A stretch of 6,030 nucleotides of DNA from Promethearchaeota archaeon (lineage in GTDB: Archaea; Asgardarchaeota; Lokiarchaeia; Sigynarchaeales; SOKP01), in the NCBI GenBank assembly GCA_019057975.1, contig JAHLWJ010000287.1:1-6030 (forward strand). Direction: 5' to 3'. This document shows positions 1 through 5,925 of this stretch, piece by piece. Below the pieces are notes generated by a model. The model did not search any database, was not told the origin of the DNA, and worked only from the letters and a program-made list of their open reading frames with translations. Every line of letters starts with the position of its first letter. The first letter of the stretch is position 1. The translations under genes were made by a program, and so were the position numbers.

Positions 1-82
1 TTTAATATTTATCATCAGTTCTAATAATGAGTAATAATTATTCAATTTTTTCAATAAATTAGCTGTTAATTACATCTCTCTC

Positions 83-123
83 CTTCTTAATTAGTAGGGA
101 AGTGCGATACTACTATTTGTATC
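83..123. repeat. Diverged hairpin repeat, copy 1, overlapping the cyclase stop codon
   Basis: Plus-strand stem TAGTAG (92-97) and CTACTA (110-115) encloses the loop GGAAGTGCGATA. The right arm contains the TAG stop of the 113-895 cyclase. Copy 2 at about 2955-2999 shares CCTT, AATTAGT, GGAA, GCGATA and ACT in the same order. The stem arms differ between copies but remain complementary in each, which suggests a conserved RNA or DNA hairpin. Weaker similarity continues rightwards to TATC (120-123), within the coding end of the cyclase. Confidence 0.5.
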
Positions 124-895
124 TAATATTTTGAAATAATTGTCCCCGATTATCACGATTTAAAGCTTTATTTGCTTTATTTCTTATCTCATATCTTTCT
201 TGAACAGTCAAATCTGTTGATATTATATTATCTTGATTGGCAGGATCATAAAATTGTTTATTAACAATATTTTTAGTTATATATTCCAATACAGTCTTAA
301 GTTGATCTGAGAGTGATTCGCTTGTAAGATCATAACAAGCTAAATGAATCATAATCTCTAATAAAAATGTTTTTAACGGTACATCTTGACGATATTTCCA
401 TAGTTTTAACAATTTGATTAGATCTCTACGATTATATCTTTCTATATGTTCCATGTGAACCTGCATACTTGTTCTAAGCGTCGTATTTTCATAGCAATTA
501 TATAAATAAGAAAATTTTGGATCATTTTCATCTTCAATAGAGGGAATAACATCCACATGAAATTCATTTTCATAGGGAATTCGCCAGCCAACTCTTTTCT
601 TCCAAATTCGACTCCATTTAGTATTTAAAGCATCTTTAACCATATAAAATAAATCTTTTATATTATTTAATGGAACAAATCCAGGATCCCAAATGTTAAA
701 CATGTCTAAATCATAGTGTCGTTTTATCATTGTTTTCTTTTTGAATGATCCCGCCATAAACATGCTTTTTTTCCCCCCTACATTGTCAAATATACAAGAT
801 CGAACATTATCTCGTAATCTCACCAAGCTATCTACTTGACTTTGTGGTGGTTCTAATCCATTCAAAACAGTTCTTAAAAATTCTTTATCACCCAT
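113..895 (-). CDS. CD-NTase / OAS-like nucleotidyltransferase, second gene of the cyclase pair
   Basis: Probable CBASS cyclase (CD-NTase superfamily, related to OAS and cGAS), a cytosolic enzyme predicted to make a cyclic or linear oligonucleotide signal from NTPs. Seen in the 260-aa product: an N-terminal helical stretch, the nucleotidyltransferase signature G49-S50 with T55, the metal-binding pair D62 and D64 (YDLD), and a third acidic residue D115 in FHVDVIP, so the triad is intact. A helical segment near 157-180 (LIKLLKLWKYRQDVPLKTF, then LE) and DPAN at 217-220 match the OAS-like C-terminal half. It is clearly a paralogue of the gene at 921-1682, colinear along almost the whole length. 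ATG start, preceded by GTGAG (901-905) at 5 nt. The strand after DLD reads MFNIW rather than IVLYW, and the protein has a short extra tail (QNIRYK), so its specificity or role may differ. At 260 aa it is shorter than typical CD-NTases (about 300-400 aa). Family assignment is firm; the product is unknown. Confidence 0.87.
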   Translation of the reverse strand: MGDKEFLRTVLNGLEPPQSQVDSLVRLRDNVRSCIFDNVGGKKSMFMAGSFKKKTMIKRHYDLDMFNIWDPGFVPLNNIKDLFYMVKDALNTKWSRIWKKRVGWRIPYENEFHVDVIPSIEDENDPKFSYLYNCYENTTLRTSMQVHMEHIERYNRRDLIKLLKLWKYRQDVPLKTFLLEIMIHLACYDLTSESLSDQLKTVLEYITKNIVNKQFYDPANQDNIISTDLTVQERYEIRNKANKALNRDNRGQLFQNIRYK

Positions 896-900
896 AATTT

Positions 901-905
901 CTCAC
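901..905 (-). promoter_or_regulatory. Weak ribosome-binding site for the 113-895 cyclase
   Basis: On the minus strand GTGAG lies 5 nt before the ATG at 895-893. GTGA can pair with the ACCUCC-proximal part of the 16S 3' end. This supports the ATG start and translation inside the two-gene operon, where only 25 nt separate the genes. Confidence 0.4.
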
Positions 906-920
906 AAAAACTATATAACA

Positions 921-1682
921 TCAAAAGAAAACTTGGTTCCAAGATTTTGCATCAATCGCTTGAACTGCAAGATTTCTAATTCGGTTCTTGGTTTCTTTTG
1001 ATAAATCATTTGAAATGATATTATTGGAATTAGCTGGATCTAACATTCTAGTCGTTTGAATGTTATCTCGTATATATTTAAAGGTCGCCATCAATTGTGA
1101 TTCAAGTTTAGATCGATCAATACCCTTACATCCTTCAATAACACAGATCTCCAGGATAAATGTTTTAATAGGAACATTTTTCCGCTTTTTCCATAATTTC
1201 ATTAGTCTGATAACATCTTGACGGTTGCTCTTTTTAATATAATCTACTTGAACATAAATACTAGTTTGGAATCTGCCTTCTGTTTTACTATTATAGAGAT
1301 AGGCATAGTTCTCATCTTTGCTTGAGAATTTACCGGGTATTACATCAATGTGAAAATCTCCTTCAAAGGGGAGTTCCAATCCCACTTTCTTCTTTTTCAC
1401 AGACCTCCAATTTCTATTCAAAACACCCTCAGCAGCACTATATAAACTTCGTAAAGAATAGGGAGAATCAGAGGGCCAGTACAGCACAATATCTAAGTCA
1501 TAACTAGCCTTTATCATAGTATTTTTAGCATAAGAACCACCATAATATGCTTTAGGTGTTCCCTTTATTCCATTTCTTAGTTGTCCTTCGATTTTATCTC
1601 GAAGTCCCCTTAAATTACTTTTCTGATTCTCAGTTAAATCTTGTCCGTCTAAAATCTCTCTCAAATAATCATCATTAGTCAA
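921..1682 (-). CDS. CD-NTase / OAS-like nucleotidyltransferase, first gene of the cyclase pair
   Basis: Probable CBASS cyclase, 253 aa, promoter-proximal gene of the cyclase operon. Seen: G49-S50 followed by YAKNT, the metal ligands D62 and D64 in YDLDIVLYW, and D113 in FHIDVIPG, which together form the complete three-acid nucleotidyltransferase centre. The helical core at about 154-178 (QDVIRLMKLWKKRKNVPIKT) and DPAN at 215-218 match OAS-like enzymes. This copy keeps the more canonical hydrophobic strand after DxD. The start is TTG at 1682-1680: the resulting N-terminus (MTNDDYLREIL) aligns residue for residue with the sister protein's ATG-started MGDKEFLRTVL, and GTGATC sits 5 nt upstream. 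The frame stays open further upstream to tandem TAA codons but offers no ATG or GTG. It ends with TGA 25 nt before the next gene, so the two are very likely co-transcribed. Predicted partner: the HNH-SAVED effector encoded divergently at 1812. The nucleotide product cannot be read from sequence. Confidence 0.88.
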   Translation of the reverse strand: MTNDDYLREILDGQDLTENQKSNLRGLRDKIEGQLRNGIKGTPKAYYGGSYAKNTMIKASYDLDIVLYWPSDSPYSLRSLYSAAEGVLNRNWRSVKKKKVGLELPFEGDFHIDVIPGKFSSKDENYAYLYNSKTEGRFQTSIYVQVDYIKKSNRQDVIRLMKLWKKRKNVPIKTFILEICVIEGCKGIDRSKLESQLMATFKYIRDNIQTTRMLDPANSNNIISNDLSKETKNRIRNLAVQAIDAKSWNQVFF

Positions 1683-1684
1683 TG

Positions 1685-1726
1685 TCAGATCACACTTATT
1701 AATTTGACAATATTGTCTTTGGTCAT
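1685..1726 (-). CDS. Possible 13-codon leader ORF upstream of the cyclase operon
   Basis: On the minus strand an ATG at 1726-1724 opens a 13-codon frame (MTKDNIVKLISVI) that ends with TGA at 1687-1685, two bases before the TTG start of the first cyclase and in a different frame. Its last codons overlap the GTGATC ribosome-binding site. Such an arrangement could couple or dampen translation of the cyclase, but a frame this short occurs by chance in AT-rich DNA and no ribosome-binding site for it was seen. Speculative. Confidence 0.15.
   Translation of the reverse strand: MTKDNIVKLISVI
1688..1693 (-). promoter_or_regulatory. GTGATC ribosome-binding site that fixes the TTG start
   Basis: GTGATC on the minus strand is a six-base match to the complement of the conserved 16S 3' end (GGAUCACCUCC) and lies 5 nt before the TTG at 1682. 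GGTGATC-type sites are common in archaea. It is the best Shine-Dalgarno match in front of any gene here and supports TTG as initiator. Confidence 0.5.
1706..1717. promoter_or_regulatory. Perfect 12-bp palindrome, possible operator
   Basis: GACAATATTGTC is a perfect inverted repeat in the divergent spacer, 24 nt upstream of the cyclase TTG and 94 nt upstream of the effector ATG. Its position next to the minus-strand TATA-like element would suit a dimeric regulator. No regulator gene is in the window, and short AT-rich palindromes can arise by chance. Confidence 0.3.
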
Positions 1727-1811
1727 AAATTTATTATAAACTATGGAAATATAAATTAATAGAGCTAAATATTATAGTAATTTAATATTTTAACACAACC
1801 CCAAAGAAAAG

Positions 1812-2921
1812 ATGAAAAAAGGAGATATTCACAAATTAATTACCGATAGCGGAGGGAGGTGTAACTTCCCAGGTTGTGGAGAAAAGGTTATTTATGATTA
1901 TGAGGGCGGCACTTATGTAAAGATTGTAGAATTCTGTCATATTATTGGAGATAGTTCTAAAGGACCAAGAGGACACCCTAAACAAAGCGAATTAATGAAA
2001 AAAGATCCTAAAAATATTATAATTCTATGTGCAAATCATCACAAGATAATAGATAATAATGTGGATATTTATACTGTTGATGTCCTTAGACAAATGAAAG
2101 TAAACCACACCCAATGGGTTAATGAAAGACTAGATGGGTTAAAGGAGGCTGTCTGGACATTAATCCTTCATTCAGGAAATGTCACTGGAATATGTGCTCC
2201 CAATCTAGATAAGGAACTTATCTCTAAAGATTTCTATGGAACTCACATAATTGGAGAAACTGAAGAACTCGTATTTGACGAATTCCTGACAAAAACGAAA
2301 AATTGGTTTGAATTCAAGAAGGTTCAAGAAGAGTGGTGGGAGAAATTTATGAATCAAAAGGATAAACCCAAAAAATATATTATTTGCTCTATTAATTTTA
2401 TACCTTTAGTTATCCATCTTGGTTATTTAATTCACAATACAAATACATTTGACCTATATCAAAATCAGTATGATGAAAATACTTGGAAATGGAAACCATT
2501 AAAGGGAGAAGAAGCAACCCAAGAGTTTTTTCATGTAATACTACCTGAAGATAAAGACACCTCCATAACAGAAATAGCATTATCAATCTCCATTTCAGGT
2601 ATGGTAAATGAAGATGATATCCGTGAAGTTGTAGGCGATGATACAAAGATCATTACAATTAGTGTTGATAAACCTGATAGAACTTGGTTAAAATATAAGG
2701 AACAACTACTTGAGTTTAAATCTAAATACACAAGACTTATAGATACAATCGTACAGCAATATTCTAATCTAAAAAAGATTCATTTATTCTATGCTGGTCC
2801 CACTCCAATGGCGTTTATAATCGGGAGTTATATTACTCCAACAATCCACCCAGAATTCATACTATATAATTATTTTGGGAAAGATTCTCCAAAATATACA
2901 CGAGCGTTTGAAATTAATTAA
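1812..2921 (+). CDS. cap5: HNH-SAVED effector nuclease (Cap5-type CBASS effector)
   Basis: Predicted cyclic-nucleotide-activated DNA endonuclease of 369 aa, the killing arm of CBASS. N-terminal HNH domain, about residues 5-105: zinc-type C17-x4-C22, then E40-F-C-H43-I (catalytic His region), then L72-C73-A-N-H76-H77-x-x-I, the classic HNH spacing. C-terminal SAVED domain, about 185-355: it starts near KKYIICSINFIPLVIHLGYL and ends with the diagnostic HLFYAGPTPMAFIIG (324-338) followed by PTIHPEFILYNY (343-354). Between them lies a helical linker rich in Trp and acidic residues (about 110-185). In studied Cap5 proteins SAVED binds the cyclic nucleotide made by the neighbouring cyclase and drives oligomerisation that activates HNH; that mechanism is inferred here. 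The ATG at 1812 has no Shine-Dalgarno before it (the AAAGGAG lies just inside the gene), so initiation may be leaderless-like or A-rich-leader driven. It is divergent from the cyclases, an uncommon order since CBASS genes usually share one operon. Confidence 0.9.
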   Translation: MKKGDIHKLITDSGGRCNFPGCGEKVIYDYEGGTYVKIVEFCHIIGDSSKGPRGHPKQSELMKKDPKNIIILCANHHKIIDNNVDIYTVDVLRQMKVNHTQWVNERLDGLKEAVWTLILHSGNVTGICAPNLDKELISKDFYGTHIIGETEELVFDEFLTKTKNWFEFKKVQEEWWEKFMNQKDKPKKYIICSINFIPLVIHLGYLIHNTNTFDLYQNQYDENTWKWKPLKGEEATQEFFHVILPEDKDTSITEIALSISISGMVNEDDIREVVGDDTKIITISVDKPDRTWLKYKEQLLEFKSKYTRLIDTIVQQYSNLKKIHLFYAGPTPMAFIIGSYITPTIHPEFILYNYFGKDSPKYTRAFEIN

Positions 2922-2927
2922 TTTATT

Positions 2928-2954
2928 ATAGAAGGGTGAGACTACCCCTTCTAT
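2928..2954. terminator. Hairpin after the effector gene, possible terminator or 3' stabiliser
   Basis: ATAGAAGGG (2928-2936) and CCCTTCTAT (2946-2954) form a perfect 9-bp stem with a 9-nt loop, starting 7 nt after the effector stop. There is no T-run on either side, so it is not a textbook intrinsic terminator. It could protect the 3' end or act in both directions for the convergent genes. Confidence 0.35.
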
Positions 2955-3002
2955 CGCCTTATCAATTAGTGAGGAATATGCGATATCACTCCTTCTATCG
3001 CC
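2947..3002. repeat. 12-bp direct repeat pair CCTTCTATCGCC
   Basis: Exact copies lie at 2947-2958 and 2991-3002; the match extends left to 15 of 18 bases (2941-2958 against 2985-3002). TATCGC in each copy is the reverse complement of GCGATA in the hairpin loop between them (2980-2985), so the loop can pair with either side. Only two copies exist and the unit is too short for a CRISPR. Confidence 0.6.
2955..2999. repeat. Diverged hairpin repeat, copy 2, between convergent genes
   Basis: Stem AGTGA (2968-2972) and TCACT (2986-2990) encloses the loop GGAATATGCGATA, matching copy 1 (83-123) in the loop and the flanking AATTAGT while the arms covary. Copies 1 and 2 bracket exactly the cyclase pair plus effector. 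They are in the same orientation on the plus strand, so they are direct repeats about 2.9 kb apart. Confidence 0.5.
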
Positions 3003-3009
3003 GAAGGGG
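2989..3009. terminator. Hairpin after the DUF4062 gene, alternative to an outer stem
   Basis: CTCCTTC (2989-2995) and GAAGGGG (3003-3009) form a 7-bp stem (one G-T pair) with loop TATCGCC, 12 nt past the minus-strand stop at 3022. The same GAAGGGGTA (3003-3011) can instead pair with TACCCCTTC (2943-2951), enclosing the whole element. No T-run follows, so terminator function is a guess from position. Confidence 0.3.
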
Positions 3010-3021
3010 TATCCATTTAAG

Positions 3022-5925
3022 TTATTTCTTGAAACTCCAAAATCCCTTTTTAAGTTTAAGTGTTCTCAATTCAGACCCCAATTCTTTTTCAAAATCAATT
3101 ATTTTTTTGATTTCAGGTTTTCCTACTTTTTCTTGATTTTGCGAATTCCAATAATTCCTTAGACTCATTAGAAGTTTATTAATCTCATCTATTAGTTTTT
3201 CTTCATATAATACACCAGACATCTCAACGGGTGTTACTTCACTGCTTATGATTTCCCCATCTTCAGATATTTCAATGCCAGTTTCTTTATCATAGAAAGT
3301 TTGTTTTGATTTATTTAAGTGTAAATGGAAATGATTCCGTAATGTATCTGCTCTATTGAAAACCTTAGTTTTATAGAGATCGTGATCGTTTTCACTTTTT
3401 GAATAGAGTATTTGATATTTTTTCTCCTCTTCTTCATCTAATTCACTAAGTTCTAGGCACTTTTGGAAATACAATCTCTGATATTGTGCTAAAATAAATC
3501 CTTCTACGGTTTCATATGTCTCTTGATCACGCTTGATCTTCTCTTCTTTTTCTTCTCTATATTGATCTAAAAAGCTAACTGTTCTTTCTACAGGAATTTG
3601 TTGATTATATTGGATTACTGTACTATATTGTTCTTTTTTTTGCCAATTAGGATAACTCATATCCATAACAGCACCACTGACATCACTATATCCATAATTA
3701 TTTGTTCTGTGTTCATCTAGTAAAAATTGGGTCCCCACTGAACCCCAAGAAATAAATCTTTCAGAAATATCTCTTCTTGTTTCTGGGATATCTGTAGTTG
3801 AAAATTGGATTAAAGTATTCATCATTTCTTCTACTGACGGTTCTAATTGATTGATATAAAAATCTATTTGTGATTCTAAAGCTTTTAGGAATTTAGTGGT
3901 ATTATTCATATTAAAAGACCAATACCAATTATCTTTATGCTTTTTACTATATGTGAGCTTCAATTTACTTAATTTTGCTATAAATTTCATATTTTTAGCA
4001 GGCTCATCATAACCCTTAATCTTTAAAAGGTCTATATAACTTAAGCGGAAGGATTTTATTTTTTTTCCATCCCATCCAGAATCTTTTGTACTATATCGAT
4101 CATAATCTTGAATTACTTCCTCATCGATAAAGATAATATGAGGGAGATGGTTCCGAACAGCCTCATCATACTCAGCTTCCATAATACTAATATCTTTTCC
4201 AGGTTCGATATTTCCATATCTTTTACCGACAATTAATACAAATATTTGACAATTTTTTATTGGAGCTATACTTGCTTCGAAAGTGTTCAAACTAGGGTCT
4301 ATAGGTTTTGGAAATGTTTCTGGAAATTCACTTAAAATAGGTCTAATATACTTCTTTGATTCTAAATTTTCTTTTATATTTGTTCTTAATACCTTTTTAT
4401 CATCTTGAATTGTAGAACTAATAAACACCTTATATTTTTTATCCTCAGTTTTAATTTCTTTCTTTTTATAGTCTTTTAAATAAGAGATTTCTTTAGTAAA
4501 TAATGTACACCCCTCTTGTAATAAATCATCGGTTCCTGACCAATAGATTCCAAATTGTATAATTCCTGAGAAATTTTGTTCAACTTTTATCAATTCAGAG
4601 TTATTATATATAACTATGGAATCATCTTTGCCTTTCTTATATGTAATGTAAATAAAATCTCTTAATTTTTCATTTATATCCCAGTTTATTTCTAAATATG
4701 GTTGTAAATCCTCAATTTTTTTATTAATAGTAAGATCAAATGATTTAACAGGAAAAATAATTAATAAAAGAGGAACTGGAACACTATCCATCGGAACGGA
4801 GTAGCCAATAACTCTTTTAAAAAGAGTTAAACCATCTAAACGAATTCCATTATAAAAATAATACTTATTAATAACATCTTGGTAATAAGAATCTATATTA
4901 GGATTATAAAGAGAATCCTGAAAAATTAGATTAATTCCATCACCACATTGAACATAATTATATTGATAATGATTTGTATTGAATTTTTTTTTAAAATCAC
5001 CATAATTAGTAGGAATGGATAAATTTTCGTTAAAATAGAAATATTGTTCATTACTTTCATATATAAATCCGTTTTTTGAGAATTTTGGTAGAAGTTCATC
5101 CAATTCTATAATATTTTGGAAAAGAATTGCTTTATTATCTGTCGAGTAAGTTTCTTTAGGAAATCCGTTTAACTCTTCAGAAATAAAATCAATTCTTATG
5201 TAATTGATTAACCATTTTTTTTTATCATTATCAAATGCACTTGCTAATATCTTCAAATGAACTCCTATGTAATCCTCCTTCAAATAGAAATCTATCAATT
5301 CCTTAATGTAATAAATAAGGTTATTATATCTTTTAACAATACAATCGTTACCTAGAAAATTATGTGCGTTCTCCATTATTTTATTAACTTTCAAATATTC
5401 ATATAGACCTTCATATTCTCTTAAATCTATATAAGTCACATCGGGATCGGGATCAGGTGGTAACCAAGATAATTCAATAAAATTCAAATCATTTAACAGA
5501 AATAATAAAAATATAATCTCCTCATCATTTAATATATTATTAAAATGTTCCATAAATGCTCGGTCATAATATAAATTTGATCCTAGGATTTTTTGTCCGT
5601 GTTTCTTGAAGTATTCAAGAAAAACACATATATGATCCGAGTATTTAGAGGTTTTATTAATGAATGCTTCATAATACAAATAAACTTTCGGAAAAAGTGA
5701 TTCTTTAGAAGTTAAACCCTTCTTTTTAAGAGTATTGAAACCCTCCCGCAAACTTTCATCACTAAAGTCTTGGTCTGGTCTTGTAATAATGTTCATAAAC
5801 ACTAAAGTGCTGTTATTTTCAGATAACCGTTTTAAAAAGGGAATAAAATACATCTCAATAACCTTTAACTCATTCTCATTGAAATCAGTTAGTGTGAACT
5901 CTAAGAGTTGCTTTAGGAATGACAT
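3022..5925 (-). CDS. Large DUF4062 (TIR-like) domain protein, putative defence protein
   Basis: 967-aa, probably cytosolic protein; no signal peptide and no clear membrane segment seen. The only domain I recognise is DUF4062 at about residues 497-605: it opens with KVFISST, continues through LNTFEASIAPIKNCQIFVLIVGKRYG, and ends with SIMEAEYDEAVRNHLPHIIF. DUF4062 is a TIR-like Rossmann fold that often sits at the N-terminus of STAND/NLR-like defence ATPases. Here it is central, and I find no Walker A motif anywhere, so this is not a STAND ATPase. Residues 1-490 are unrecognised, rich in aromatic residues, Asn and Ile, with a Pro-Asp run (PPDPDPD) near 155-161. Residues 610-967 are also unrecognised, with charged, probably coiled-coil stretches near 780-800 and 824-848 and a KKGFWSFKK end. 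ATG at 5925 without a Shine-Dalgarno. It converges on the HNH-SAVED gene across 100 nt, so it is a separate transcription unit. A defence role is inferred from domain and context; the biochemical activity is unknown. Confidence 0.85.
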   Translation of the reverse strand: MSFLKQLLEFTLTDFNENELKVIEMYFIPFLKRLSENNSTLVFMNIITRPDQDFSDESLREGFNTLKKKGLTSKESLFPKVYLYYEAFINKTSKYSDHICVFLEYFKKHGQKILGSNLYYDRAFMEHFNNILNDEEIIFLLFLLNDLNFIELSWLPPDPDPDVTYIDLREYEGLYEYLKVNKIMENAHNFLGNDCIVKRYNNLIYYIKELIDFYLKEDYIGVHLKILASAFDNDKKKWLINYIRIDFISEELNGFPKETYSTDNKAILFQNIIELDELLPKFSKNGFIYESNEQYFYFNENLSIPTNYGDFKKKFNTNHYQYNYVQCGDGINLIFQDSLYNPNIDSYYQDVINKYYFYNGIRLDGLTLFKRVIGYSVPMDSVPVPLLLIIFPVKSFDLTINKKIEDLQPYLEINWDINEKLRDFIYITYKKGKDDSIVIYNNSELIKVEQNFSGIIQFGIYWSGTDDLLQEGCTLFTKEISYLKDYKKKEIKTEDKKYKVFISSTIQDDKKVLRTNIKENLESKKYIRPILSEFPETFPKPIDPSLNTFEASIAPIKNCQIFVLIVGKRYGNIEPGKDISIMEAEYDEAVRNHLPHIIFIDEEVIQDYDRYSTKDSGWDGKKIKSFRLSYIDLLKIKGYDEPAKNMKFIAKLSKLKLTYSKKHKDNWYWSFNMNNTTKFLKALESQIDFYINQLEPSVEEMMNTLIQFSTTDIPETRRDISERFISWGSVGTQFLLDEHRTNNYGYSDVSGAVMDMSYPNWQKKEQYSTVIQYNQQIPVERTVSFLDQYREEKEEKIKRDQETYETVEGFILAQYQRLYFQKCLELSELDEEEEKKYQILYSKSENDHDLYKTKVFNRADTLRNHFHLHLNKSKQTFYDKETGIEISEDGEIISSEVTPVEMSGVLYEEKLIDEINKLLMSLRNYWNSQNQEKVGKPEIKKIIDFEKELGSELRTLKLKKGFWSFKK

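Larger units (their letters stand above)
1683..1811. promoter_or_regulatory. Divergent promoter region between cyclase operon and effector
   Basis: This 129-base AT-rich spacer must hold promoters for both the cyclase pair (minus) and the HNH-SAVED gene (plus). Seen on the minus strand: TATAAT (1738-1733), which fits either a bacterial -10 element or, within TTTATAATAAA, an archaeal TATA box about 50 nt before the TTG. Seen on the plus strand: TATTAT (1770-1775), about 36 nt before the ATG, within an A/T-only stretch. No convincing -35 element pairs with either. The shared region would allow joint control of signal producer and effector. Confidence 0.45.

Noticed and set aside
70..90. Minus-strand AAGGAG followed by ATG, a strong-looking ribosome-binding site
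   Set aside because: The ATG is followed at once by TAA, so there is no coding frame. The purine run is better explained as part of the repeat flank.
1322..1507. Plus-strand open frame of 61 codons
   Set aside because: It lies wholly antisense to the conserved catalytic region of a cyclase gene and has no recognisable motif or ribosome-binding site.
2947..3002. Two CCTTCTATCGCC units separated by 32 bases, resembling a one-spacer CRISPR
   Set aside because: The repeat is only 12 bp, there are only two copies, and the intervening sequence matches the hairpin repeat at 92-115, so it is not a foreign spacer. No cas genes are present.
2936..3136. Plus-strand open frame of 66 codons across the convergent spacer
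   Set aside because: It covers the hairpin element and then runs antisense to the 3' end of the DUF4062 gene; no motif or ribosome-binding site is seen.
3022..5925. STAND/NLR-type ATPase identity for the large gene
   Set aside because: DUF4062 often comes with a STAND NTPase, but no Walker A glycine-rich loop with Lys-Ser/Thr was found anywhere in the 967 residues.
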